A stretch of 64,000 bases of DNA from Membranipora membranacea (Eukaryota > Bryozoa > Gymnolaemata > Cheilostomatida > Membraniporidae), in NCBI GenBank assembly GCA_914767715.1, contig OU612065.1:10912001-10976000 (forward strand), in the 5' to 3' direction. This document shows positions 36,000 through 47,644 of this stretch, piece after piece. The notes below the pieces were generated by a model, which did no database searches, was not told the origin of the DNA, and saw only the letters and a list, made by a program, of their open reading frames with translations. Made by a program: the position numbers and the translations under genes. Positions within the stretch are counted from its first letter, which is position 1. Every line of letters starts with the position of its first letter.

Positions 36000-36185
36000 T
36001 CCCATATATACATACACTTTTATTGCAACAACCATCATCCGAAGATGTTCTCCTTGATGTCCAAAGGAACCAAATCCAAAAACAATAGAAATAAAATCAA
36101 GGGAATAAAACTCAATTCAATGAAAACAGATGTTTTGACAATGCAAATTTTATATGTACGTAGAGTTGTTGATGAACGAAGATGT
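36000..36185 (-). mobile_element. 3' UTR end of the CR1-like LINE
   Basis: This minus-strand segment continues the LINE interrupted at 50030 by the Ty3/gypsy element. It contains a TTCGGATGATGGTTGTTGC segment followed by AATAAA (36018-36023 on the opposite strand). It borders the left copy of the GATGT duplication. Confidence 0.55.
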
Positions 36186-36423
36186 TGTTGTATCTCTGGG
36201 TATATACGCGTTGACTTTTGTATATTAACAACTATGCTTTTAGAGTTAGTCTTTTTATTATAAATTTAACATCTACGTTTCTCAGCTGTTGAATATAAAC
36301 TGGGTTACATATTACAATCTCAACTGGGCAAGAAACCACAGTATGACCACAGCATGACCACAGTATGACTTGTTTTCATATCTATTACAGCTAACTATTT
36401 GCTATCCATATCATATCATATCA
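36186..36423 (-). repeat. 3' LTR of the Ty3/gypsy element
   Basis: 238 bp, nearly identical to 49792-50029; the few differences are substitutions and small indels. Plus-strand ends are TGTTGTATC and CATATCATATCA. Confidence 0.95.
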
Positions 36424-36436
36424 CACCTCCCCGCCA
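36424..36436 (-). promoter_or_regulatory. Polypurine tract
   Basis: On the minus strand GGCGGGGAGGTG directly precedes the 3' LTR, the position for plus-strand DNA priming. Confidence 0.7.
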
Positions 36437-36484
36437 GGCTGAAGGCCCCTAACCTATTTTTTACAACACAAATAGTCATTAGAG

Positions 36485-39400
36485 TCATTTGGCCTTCAGC
36501 CTCTCTGATCTCCGCAGATTGTTACGGTCGACACCACCAGTTGGCCATCTTGGGTTACGTTTTGGTGGTATAGCTGGAGGCGTAGCCGGTTGTGGAGCTA
36601 CTGTCCCAGGTTCATCGCCATTATCTATGTTTACATCAGCTAGTTCATCATCTTCCGGTGATACATGGCGTGGTCGTAGCTGCTCCATGTGATGTCTCCA
36701 TACTGGTCCTCTAGGTACTACTTGCACAGATAGGTTTCTAGGTCCATACATCTTTGTTACTATTGCTGCTACCCATCATGGCATTTCATTTCTTCTAGAG
36801 CCGAAGTAGAGCGCCCAGACTGGCATTCCCACTTCATAGGCTACCACTTTTGATATGGGTTGTGTAGAAGGTTTGGACTTTACTGTGTCCATTTGAGCCT
36901 TTTGTGCCAGGGCGGCAGGCGAGGGAAGCAGTGTGTCAATCTTGCACCTTAATTGTCTGCCATTCAGCAGTTGGCTGGGTGAGAATCCAGTTGATAGTGG
37001 TGTGCGCCTGTACTGCATAAGGAATGCTTGCAGGGCTTGCCTGGGTGGATCTCGAGATTTGTTGAGAGAGTTCTTGAAACTTTGCACCAATCTCTCCGCT
37101 GCTCCATTAGTTGCAGGGTGGTATGGTGCTCCTGTAAGGTGCACAATGCCTCATTGCTTACACCATTCCTTAAATTCTCCTGAGGTGAAAGTAGTGGCAT
37201 TGTCACTGCCATGGGGATAACCAAAATGAGCAAAGGTTTCCTCCAGGATGTCAGTGGTTGACTTTGTGGATGTTGAGTGAGTACGTTTAACACATGGGTA
37301 ATTACTGTAGGCATCCACAATGACCAGGTAGCTGCTTCCTTTGAAGTTTATTGCGTGATCGATGTGTAGTCGACTCCACGGCTTTTCTGGCATCATCCAG
37401 GGATGAACTGGATATTTAGGTGGGTTTCTCTTGTTTTCAGCACAGTCTGTGCACTGACGGCATGTCTCCTCAATGTCTTTGTCAATTCTATGCCAGTAAA
37501 CAGCTGTTCGAGCTAGCTGTTTCATCCTTTGCATCTCAAAATGGCCCATGTGCTGCAGCTGCAGGACATCCCGCTGCACAAATTGAGGGATCACCACCCT
37601 GATGCCATTTAGCAGACAGTTGTTTACTACAAACAGAGAATCAGCTATCTGTCTGAAACATTCCAGCGACTCTCCATTTCCCTCATTCCTCAAATCTTTC
37701 ACAGGCCAGCATTCGACTGTGTATCTCATGACTTGTGAGAGAATAGGATCTTTAGAGGTTTCCTTGGCAAGTGCTGATGGACTTTTCGCCATCTGCTCTC
37801 CGATAGACCTGATTGCGTGGACTGTGTCAGCGTCTTCACCATCTTCACTGTTGTCGAATGCATCATCTTGGCCAAGGGGTAGTCTGCTGAGTGCGTCAGC
37901 ATTACCACGTTTGTTGGTGGATCTGTACTCCACCGTGTATTCATATTGGCTGAGCAATAGTGCCCACCTTGAGAGTCTGTTGGCAGCCAATGTTGGAACT
38001 CCCTTCATAGGTCCGAACATTGCTAGGAGAGGCTTATGGTCAATTACCAGTATAAATCTCCGTCCGTACAGGTACTGGTAAAACTTCTTTAGACCATAAA
38101 CTATGGACAAGGCCTCCTTCTGAATCTGACCATAGTTTCTTTGTGTTTCACTAAGAGTTTTAGAAACGTTCTCAATTGGCCTCTCGCTGCCATCTGGATA
38201 TCTGTGGAAAATTACTACACCAATGCCGGTGTTATATGCGTCACAGGCAATACCTACAGGTAGGTCTGGGTTAAAGTGTGCCAGTACCGTATCTTCCGTC
38301 AGATGTTTCTTAAGCTGTTCAAAGTTTGCTTGCTGATTTTCTTCCCAATTCCACTTTTCTCCCGTTCTAAGCAGCTTGTTTAGTGGTTCTGTAGTGTCAG
38401 AAAGATTGGGTAAGAACTTGTGGTAGAATTGCACAGACCCGAGAAATGATTTGAGTTGTGATTCATGGCTTGGAGCAGGCATTTGCGCCACTGCGTCTGC
38501 CTTCATTCCCTTTTCAAGACCATGTGCTGTCAGTTTATGTCCAAGATACTCAACAGAGGGTTGAGCAAATTGACATTTGTCCAGTCTGCATCGTAGGTTG
38601 TGTTCATCCAACCGTTTCAGTAGGTTTCTCAAGTTTTAAGGTACACAGCTATCCCTGGTAGGTCGCTGGTAAGCTGATTCATAATCCCCTGAAAATAACC
38701 TGGTGCGGAAGTTATTCCGAAAGGAAGCCGCATTTGGAGAAGGACTCCTCTTTGTGTAGACAAAGCTAGTTTTCTCTGGCTCTCAGGCACCAGCGGGATT
38801 TGATTGTAGGCGTCAGCTAGGTCTATCTTTGTATAGCCATGACCGCCTGCGAGTTTCCTGAATAAGTCTTCTGGTAGGGGTATCGGTTGCCGATGTGTCT
38901 CAAGCAGCGTGTTGACTGTTTTGGAGTAGTCTCCACACACTCGGATCTTGCCCACATTGAGGTTCTCATTCAGTGCGAGTGGCACTGGCCGCGCTCGACT
39001 GAATATAGGTTTGGTGTCGGGTTTAAAATTTATCTCTAATTCGTACCCCTTTAGACACCCTAGATCCTCTTCGAAGACATCTGAAAACTCTTGACACAAT
39101 TTTTTGCAGTCGACTTGCAGTTTTGTGTCAGGCACATCCATACCAACTGTAAGTACACGTGGTGTCCCAGCAGTGTTGCGTAGCGCGTCATCTATGGATA
39201 TTCCTAGTGCAAATATCGCCGTCCTTCCAAGTAGGTTTAGATCTGGGACCGTGCTTACCACGTAGTTGATTGTAGTACCTTTGCCTCTCTCGTTAGGTAG
39301 CTTGGATCTTATCTGGCAGCAGCCAAGTACTGTTATCTCGTCCTGTGTTGCTGATTCGTACCTGGTGTGTGAAGGTTGAATATCTGGTCTTCCTAACTTC

Positions 39401-39680
39401 TGCCTTTCTCTGTGATAAAGTTATCACATGCGCCAGTATCCAGCTCGAGAGGTATTGATTGCCCATTTATGATAATCGCCTGTTTAAGCTGATTCATGGA
39501 ATCAACTCTCCTCACCTTCGATGTGATTATTTTGCATGCAGGTTGTTCCCTCTTTTTCTTCTTACATGCCCTTTCTATATGTCCTTTGATGTTGCAATAG
39601 TTGCAGTCGACATCTTTGTATTTACAATCATTTGGGGAATGGTTTGTATAATCACACCGAAAATTAACATTTTGCAAAAT
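36485..39680 (-). pseudogene. Ty3/gypsy pol (protease, RT, RNase H, integrase), broken
   Basis: Reading down the minus strand: a CCHC zinc knuckle (CNYCNIKGHIERAC, 39.6 kb); protease DTGA motif (39.43 kb); RT with KIDLADAYNQIPL and LPFGITSAPGYFQ (38.7-38.9 kb); RNase H region with ACDAYNTGIG, ALSIVYGLKKF and the NADALSRLP end (37.9-38.4 kb); HHCC integrase zinc finger (HMGHFEMQ...CRQCTDC, 37.5 kb); integrase core with HIDHA, SDNATTFTS and a Glu in GAAERLVQSFKNSL (37.1-37.4 kb); and a basic C-terminal tail ending near 36485. Frame changes fall near 39390, 38640, 37150 and 36770. At 38640 the YxDD catalytic motif is missing: the sequence runs from AVYL directly into a later segment, consistent with a small deletion. 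Confidence 0.93.
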
Positions 39681-39935
39681 GGATCTTTTAGATTTAAATT
39701 GTTGTATATTTAGGAGTTGGCCCTCCTTGATTCACAGGCCCCCCTCCTGATATGTGTGTCTGTAATGGTACACAGTCCATGTAGACTAATGTCTAAAAAC
39801 CTACTTTGAAGTCTGGTATGTGGTCCTGATTGGCTAACCGACTACATACATATTGAGGTGCAAAGGTCATTACCTTCCTTTCATTGCTTTACCTCTGACC
39901 AAGTGACAGTGGAGCTCAGAATATTGAAAAATGTA
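39668..39935 (+). repeat. Composite unit, copy A 5' part (empty site of the MITE)
   Basis: It matches 47645-47811 then jumps to 48326-48428 without the MITE present there. The junction reads CCTGATTGGC near 39824-39834. Confidence 0.9.
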
Positions 39936-42231
39936 AGTATAACATAACTCTTGGCTAAACCATGACTTGATTTGACTTGATAGTTTATTGAGAGTTTTAC
40001 TACGTTGAGCTGAGCAATGGCTATAGTAGTGGCCTTAATAAAGGCGCTGAGAGGACAGAAGACTGACACACTGACTGGGTTCATTTTAAAATCATTGAAC
40101 ATTGGAATTTGACTGATTGTCGAACATCATCTGTCAAATCTAAATTATATCACTTCTCTTCTGGAACATCATAATAGGACCTGCAAACGCAATATATACC
40201 CATATCTGATGCTACTCCCTCCTCCTCCTCCAGCTGTTGACCAAAATGAGTGGTGATGTCATAATGAACAGACCTTTATTATCACAATTGCTAAGAATTC
40301 CTGGGTACCAGCTAACTGATTTGACGGAAGTCGGTTTGAAAGCCAGGGATTAAGTCCCATGTACCAGCAACGAAAAGGGCCAGCATGAAAATGTTGATAA
40401 ATTGGCGGCCGGGCATTGATGCATTTTAAGATGAGAGGCTTAGAGACCAGATTTATAGTGCATGAAGGCAAATCATGGACACAAGTGTAGGATCTACAGG
40501 GTCTGTGGGTGGGGAAAAAATGATGCACAGACAAAGCTGTTAGAATGCTGCTTGTTAGTGATTTGGGATCTACATGTTGTCTGGATGCTAGTCTCAAAGC
40601 AAAAATGGTATGTGGTATGCCTGGGCAAAAAAAATACCCCTGCGGTCTCTATTATGAATATCTGTGTTAAGTTTCATTACATTAACATTCGGTTTTTTGG
40701 ATAAATTTCTTTTTAAAGGTGTGTTGGTGTTTCTTTTTTATCTTTTGGGAATAATGATAGTATGGTCGTTATCTCTGTTGATAAATAAGTAACATTTAAT
40801 TTACCACCCGGAGTAGCTTTCATTGAAGTGCGGCTAGGATTTTTTTCAGGATAAAACCATAGTTTGGCAAGATCCGGGACATCTTGAGGATTCTTCATTA
40901 CAACCACAATTGACTAATTTGTCTGCCTTACCCGGTGGCTGATAATACATGAACACAACAGGCTTATATTCATCATTTTCTCAAGCTTCAAAATTATTGT
41001 CACCACCAAAGGTGGATGCTTTGCTGCTGCTTTCCTGTTTTTATTTCAGCTCCATTGACTGCCCGTTGACTTGGTGTCAGTCAACCAGGACAATGCAAGA
41101 GTTTGACAGCACTGGTATATGGTGATAGAGGCTATGATAATTGTATGACAGGACGTAATGCTATAGGCAATTGGGGCTTCAAACAAGGCCGCAAACAGAC
41201 GATTGAGGCAAGATATGAACATTTACAAAGGAACACCACAAAGCTAAGTTAAATATCATGTATTGCTACTTTTTACAGCCATGTTTAAGTGATCCTCCCA
41301 ACAAAGTTTAGATCATTTGTCCAATTGTTGCATTCATTGGCCCGCCTTTAATTTGGATTTTGGTTGCTAAGCTGTTAAACGAGACCTGCGTAGCTTGCTT
41401 AACCCTAAAATAAATTGAGTTGGAAGGCTTTTGGTTTAAAGGTATAGAATTACCTAAGCCTAACAAAACAGCTCATGAAAGCTATGAAGCTGGCGCAAAG
41501 AGCCATACTTAAAAAAAAAAAAAATTTGATAGGATGTGAAAAAGACTGGCCAATTTGAAGTTAAGTCACCACCATTGCAAACAATTGGATGTATAATAGA
41601 GGAGATTCTGTGGAGCAGGTGTCATTTACAAATTTTAGCATCAGCAACCCGTTGGAGTTTTGATCAAAGCTGATAAGTTTGCTGAGTTGGAAAAAATGTA
41701 TGTCAGGTTCGAAAGCTTGCTAGGTACAATGGCTTCCCAGGGGGGGGGGGGGGACTCACCAAAGTTTACCCACCATGCTCGGCCTGAAAGAACATTTAAG
41801 GGGGTGTTTAAGAGAGTTGGAGCTGCACAGTGAAATCTATAAATAAGGGGTAGTTGTGCACAACACACCAAGTGCAAAGGGCTAGGATCAATGTATGCTT
41901 CTAGTGCTAGTGAAAAGGGGTCAGATCCTGTGCTATTCAGAGTGATAAGGCCCCCTCTCATGTCAAGTTGCTGGATGGGAACCTAACCAATCTGATTGAT
42001 TTTTTGAAGTTTTTGAGCTGAAGATGTTTACACAAAACCAGGGAACAATCTTTTCTTCCCCTTGACCTCAGAAACCGGATATAGGACCATAATCATCTAC
42101 AGGTAAATATAACTAAAAAAGTATTAACATTATCATACCGCTTGCAGTATGATTTCTGACTATGACTATGACCTTCATACAACCTTCCTTCAAATTGTCA
42201 TGTGCAATTGGCGTGTTGGAAATTGGAAGAA
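39936..42231. other. No confirmed gene
   Basis: A stretch at 41050-41113 is bounded by TTTATTTCAG and a G|GTATAT donor and is open (SIDCPLTWCQS...), so it could be an upstream exon of the gene at 42232. Includes poly-A (41508-41524) and a G-run (41741-41754). Otherwise nothing recognised. Confidence 0.3.
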
Positions 42232-43405
42232 ATGGAGGTTATTTTGAGATCAATTTTAGGTGATTCTACATTTGCAGAAGAAGCTGTAACTCTGTTCAAA
42301 GGTAAGTGAAAGTGTGAAAAGTGGTTAAAGAGGTCACAGAAATATCAACAAGATTTAGAAATGAATGATATTTATTTGGTAGAAGCTAAAAGTTTTAGTA
42401 ACTCCTCCATCACCCAGTCACTCACAGCTACACACAACAATCAAAAAGTCACACCATCTTTAAATTTTTTCTTTGCCTATACTAGCCTATATATCAGTCC
42501 CTTTTCAGCCACAGGAGGAATTTTATTACTTTAACCTTGCAGTCAAGTTTGCTACTAGGGGTAGTTTTCTACCACATTTATTTCCTTTTTTTGATTTATA
42601 CTGCTGTCACTGTGCATGTGGTGCCCTGTGGTAAAGTTTAAAGTAGTATCGAAACCTTCTGTTGTAAGTTTAGTCAACCGGTCAGTCTGGCAGTAGCATT
42701 TCTGTTCACTCTATAGGCCTATGTATCAATAACTTATGTTGTAGATGAAATGATAACAGCACAGTCGTTGAAAATGATGACGGATATGGAGGTTGAGGAG
42801 GTACTGGCCATGATAAGAGTCAGAGGAGCTAGAGCTCTAGTGAGAACCAAACTCAAAGATCTGCGGGCTGAAGTAAAGGTAGATGTTCAAACCATGTGCG
42901 CTCACTGAAATATGATTCAAGCACACAGTTGTGTCTGTGTTCTGTATTCCTGTGTTCTGTATTGCTCTTGATTGGACATATATCACAAGGAAATTGATCA
43001 TCACTTTAAGGAATGTTCTGTGAGAGCATGCGGAGTATAGGATGTCAGTGGGGAGGCGGTTAGCATGCTCTGTCTAATTTTCTACCATTTTTATGCATGT
43101 TGCATCTGGTCTAGTTACGGTCGGTTACATACCACTCTGTGCTTACAGTTCAGTCTTTACCAAGTCTTAAAACCTGTTTCCCCTTCGGTGGTGGGAAAGC
43201 TAATATTATATTGTCTCAAATGTGATATTTTAAGTAACACTACTGACTGTAATCTCAAACTGAAACTTGACATTTTTACTTTCAGGAGACTACTGTAGCC
43301 ACAGACGTTGCCATTGTCTCAGCTGCTTATCAGCCACCTGCTCAGAAAAGTGATGAAGATGTGATAGGAGGAGGATGCAGGAGGATGCCGATGGCAGGGC
43401 AGTAG
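42232..43405 (+). CDS. Small three-exon gene with SAM-like region
   Basis: Exons are 42232-42301 (70 nt), 42745-42878 (134 nt) and 43286-43405 (120 nt). Junctions are AAAG|GTAAGT, GTTGTAG|AT, AAG|GTAGAT and CTTTCAG|GA. Phases fit exactly and the 107-codon product is open from ATG to TAG. Exons 1-2 read VTLFKDEMITAQSLKMM then TDMEVEEVLAMIRVRGARAL. The pattern F...I....L..LT...L......G.R..L...L..L resembles a SAM-type helical bundle used for protein-protein contact. The C-terminal third is disordered. It lies inside the composite insertion, so it may be a cargo or element gene. A retained open frame across two introns argues it is fairly recent or constrained. Upstream exons are possible. Confidence 0.65.
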
Positions 43406-45429
43406 TGGACATTGAACCACAGCCAGGTGCTCTGTCTCAGAGGAGGAGACGAGCTATTGTATATGATTGATTAGATTACGTTACTCTGTTTTAGCTAGGT
43501 TTTCTAACTTTCTCTTTCAGTATATGTAAATGGTACTTGTACATATAGCCATAACTTGAGGATAAAAATCTCAAAAATATATGCATGGTTTTATACTGGT
43601 GATCCATATCTTCACAGGCATGCTCTTTAGGTCTGAAGAAATGAAACGTCCAGCATGTGGTGGTGTTAAGGGGTGCTGGAGTAAGGGGCCTGGATAAGCA
43701 AAAATAGGGGTGAATATGAGTCCAACGGACCCAGTGGAAAGGGTAATGTAGTCAAATCAAGCAAAGCGGTGTTAGGGGGTAGAGGCTTTGTGGGTGGGCC
43801 TAGCATGGTGGGGTTTTTTCTGGTGAAACCCCCCCTGGGAATAGCTTGCCAAGTACGATAGCCTTCCCGTGCAAAGTTGGTGGGAAAGTTTGCCATATCC
43901 TACACAAATGAATATGTACCATGCAATTGCCACTAACCATGTACGTATAAAGGGACTTTGCAGCAATTTTTTATCGTTATTGGCCAGCTCTCATAGGTGG
44001 CTGACTTTGACTTCTTTTTATGGCAACATTTTCCAATGTTTATGGGATTTAAGGCTTATTGCGTGATGTTTGGATTCCTTGCAGAAGTACATCAGTTAAG
44101 ATGGTACATTAATAATTAACATTAAGGTGGTCATTAACAATGGTACATGAAATAAATTTTTGCATTGAATGGCGTCTGCGAAACTAATTCTGGGCACAAA
44201 TGGCAGTGATAGTGAACAATTTTCGCCGTTGATGCAAACTGTGGCGTTTAGCCTAAGTTTTTCAAGCGGAAGTATATATTTGCTTTGCCAAGATGGGTCA
44301 TCATCACAAAACCAGTCCAAAGGCTGAAAAACCAGATAAATGTTTTGAGTCAGGTTGCTTGCTGATAGCATTGGACCCCAAATCCAGATCCAGATCCAGA
44401 TCCAGATGACTGCATTAAGTGTCGAAATATAATGAAAGACCCAATTGCAGGATGCTTTTTATCACATGTACTGCGAAAATCTAAATTTTTACCTGTCAAG
44501 TCTATGAATTGTACTCCACATTTTAGTATATTGTTTTAGACTTTGACAGCGGGTGATTTGAATAATTTCTTTTTTTGGATCAGTACAGATTCCAGGTAAA
44601 GTGCCTATGAGCATAAAATATCGGGTCCTTTCCTGGTAACCTGATTTTAATCAAGGATGTACTAAAGAAGAAGCAAAAAAAAGCCTTTACAAATGATGTT
44701 AAAATTTTTATTGCGTAATGCACACCAACAGGGAACTGATTGAGGAGAAAGGTGAAAGGCCAGAATCGCTGGCATCTTTATACAGACAGAGGAGTGAGCT
44801 CGTGATGTTCTCACTGCAAAGCCAACATAGCAATGTGGATAGTAATGCGATAGGATAATTTTGCAAATTGTTCTTAAGTGTGCATACGCTTTGGAAATCT
44901 GATTTCCTTTCATTATATGCGATTGAAAAGCTGGGCATAGGATTTCATGCACAAACTACGGCTTTTCAATTTTCCCAGTTACCAGGGAGCACAACTACAG
45001 ACTTGGACTCCTTGTTTAAATTTTGTCCTGGAAAACAACTGTATTGTACACATTTTACTGCCTTTTTTGTTTATTTGACAGAAGCGCAGAGATATCTTTG
45101 CAATAAGATGGACTATAGCTGATTTGTAATTTCATTCCACTGATTGACCAGGACAGAAAGCATCGGATATTCTTCCTGGAACTGCACATGACAATCAGCA
45201 CTCAACAAATAAAGCTAAGTACTGCTCAACGGCTTCCATCATTAACATACTGGATGGTACAATTGAAATATAAAGTTACATCAACCTCTAGTCATATGCT
45301 TTGAAATGATTTTGATCTCCTTGTGAGATCAAAAGTTTTGAGATTACGTACATGATCATGTTATTTGACAAACAAGTCTCCCACAATGCCGTTTTCACAG
45401 TGATGAAATTATAAAGTTAAACACATATC
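43406..45429. other. No gene seen
   Basis: Contains a short hexanucleotide (CAGATC)n run at about 44378-44406 and several unremarkable minus-strand frames. A GTGGGCCTAGCATGGTGGGG stretch near 43792 resembles, inverted, part of 41755-41790. Confidence 0.35.
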
Positions 45430-46577
45430 TAAGGTATTTGAAAAGCTTCTGCTACAGTATCTCAAACCATGTCTACTCAAGTGCATTCAATACTATCAGC
45501 CCTACCACACTCTGCAACCAGCTGCAAGAAACCAGTCTGAATCCCGCAATACTCAACCTTGTATATGACTTTATGACAAACCGCTCTCAGAAGGTTCTCA
45601 CTGAACAGGGCCTCTCATCTGCACTAACTACCTCTGTCGGAACTCCACAAGGTTGTGTTATCAGTCCCCTTCTTTTTTCAATATATGTACAGCATATGCC
45701 TGAGCCTAGCTCTGGTAACTTTCATCTGATTAAATATGCTGACGACACAGTATTGATTGAGCTTTTGTCGAGAAGTGATGTTTCGTGAACGGGTAAAGCT
45801 GCCCAAGATTTGGCTGGTTGGTGTCATGATAATGATCTATTTTTGGATGTGGCAAAGACAAAGGAGCTTGTATTGTGCAATCTTAGAGACAATCCTGTAC
45901 ATGATAGCTTAGTTATCAATGTTAATAATGTAGAGCAGGTTGACAGTTTTAAATACTGAGGCACTATTATTGACAAAAAGCTTAAGTTCCAAGAACATTC
46001 CATCGAAGTCATCAAGAAAGCCCGCAAGAGACTTTACATCATGAAGAAGCTGTATTCAATGCATATAGCTGTGCCTCTTAGAAATCAATGCTATACTACT
46101 TTTATTGAATGTATATTTTTTTACCACCTTAGCACTCTATATGGCCACTTATCCTCGTCATCTAGGAAATCGCTCAATAAAGTTATAAGCCTCGCAGGCT
46201 ATCTAGGTAGCTGCAAGCTTGACAGCATCGAGGCAATATACGAAAGAGTGATGAGAACAAGATGCCTCAGACTCGTAGCTACTGACCACGCTGACCCAGT
46301 ATTTACATTTGATAAACTTCCGTCTGGTCGATACAGAGCAATCAAAGCGAGGGTAAACATACGAACTGACTGTTTCCGATCCCTCTGTATGCGGAAGTTA
46401 AATAGTATACTTTTTCAGCCAACTAGTGATAATTCTTACTGTTTATTTTTTTTTTTCAATTATTAAAACCAACCAGACCAAAACTTTTTAATGTTTACAC
46501 CATAACTTTTATTGCTCAGCGAAAACAAAATATTTCTCAAACATGAGACTGTAATAAACGATGAATGAATGAATGAA
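45430..46577 (+). pseudogene. L2-type LINE, 5'-truncated RT and 3' tail
   Basis: Starts with VFEKLLLQYL and jumps to SSAFNTISPTTL, then GTPQGCVISPLLFSIY, KYADDTVLIE and, after a stop, LAGWCHDNDLFLDVAKTKELV, the GTIIDKKLKF block, IKKARKRLYIMKKL, and finally KLPSGRYRAIKARVNIRTDC. The closing LPSGRRYR-like box and a 3' (TGAA)n tail (46559-46577) are typical of L2-clade elements. One in-frame stop follows the catalytic YADD (about 45786), another interrupts FKY*GT (about 45957), and the region between VFEKLL and SSAFN is deleted. Non-functional. Confidence 0.8.
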
Positions 46578-47287
46578 ATGCACACAGTCCTTGTCTCGAT
46601 TTGAGGGGATACGAGGAGTCAATTGTGCCATTGAATAAGAAGACAAAAAATTTATTTCTACTCTTCACCCAACAAACCCACTTGGGATGTGTTTTGTAGA
46701 CCATGATACTGAACCATGTTCCTCTCGCTAGATTGGGCAATTGCGACCTATTGGTACTGCACTACAAACCAGAGTGCCTGTATTTTGTATTTCGATGACA
46801 AATTTGACAATTTATAAAAATCGACTATTGTGTCTAAGTTGACATTTACATGAAATATCAAGACATTTCATCGAAACAGCATGCACTTGAGCTTTCAAAC
46901 AGAAGTGGCTGACTATGACATCATGTCTATGGTGCCTAGCGATGATTCAACAGACAAGGTTGTTCATCTAACAGAATATCTGTTCGAAAATTTTGAAACT
47001 TTCACAACCTCAAATTGGCTGGTCCGGTTTTCTTAGTCAGTAAACTTTGGCCCCAAAAGACCATTTAAGCCAAAGGATTTCCACTCTAGGAAGCTGGTTA
47101 CTTTCCAGTACGACATTGGTTTTGACTGGCACAATTTGTTGGTGACAAAAGATGGCATAACGTTGAAAACTAACGTAAACTTATCAAGACCACTGTGACA
47201 TAGTGCAAAGTTATGGGGGAAAATTCTTCGTTAACACTAAAAATTGCCTGAGTTTTAAGGCCGGAGATTCCCCTAGTAAAGTCTCTT
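46578..47287. other. No gene seen
   Basis: AT-rich sequence between the L2-type fragment and the second part of composite unit copy A. Confidence 0.35.
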
Positions 47288-47640
47288 GTGACACCATTTG
47301 GGAGTCTGATTCATTTAAATGATTTAGAGACTACTACTTATCCTGCTTGAAGGCTGATCATCCCCACGATCTAGAGATCAACAGTTGCGTTTGGAGACCA
47401 ATCTTGAAGCCAGTGACTAACAATCACTAAGATTTAAATTGTCACAGCTGGGGTGAATCGGTATTCACCAAAATGTCGGCGTCCTATTCTTCGCCAAAAT
47501 ACCTTACTCAGAATTATTTTTATTCAAAAATGATGGCTTTTTACTGGAATGTTTTGATGTGTTGTACATATAAATACCTGAATCAAATGATGAAGTTGCA
47601 GCGCATTGATTGATTAGGCAGCAATAATTGACATGAGAAA
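47288..47640 (+). repeat. Composite unit, copy A 3' part
   Basis: Direct repeat of 48510-48865, with long identical runs such as GAGATCAACAGTTGCG and GTCACAGCTGGGGTGAATCG. It abuts copy B. Confidence 0.9.
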
Positions 47641-47644
47641 AAAT

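Noticed and set aside
36489-38081. Plus-strand open frames over the pol region
   Set aside because: They are shadows of the minus-strand RNase H and integrase coding sequence.
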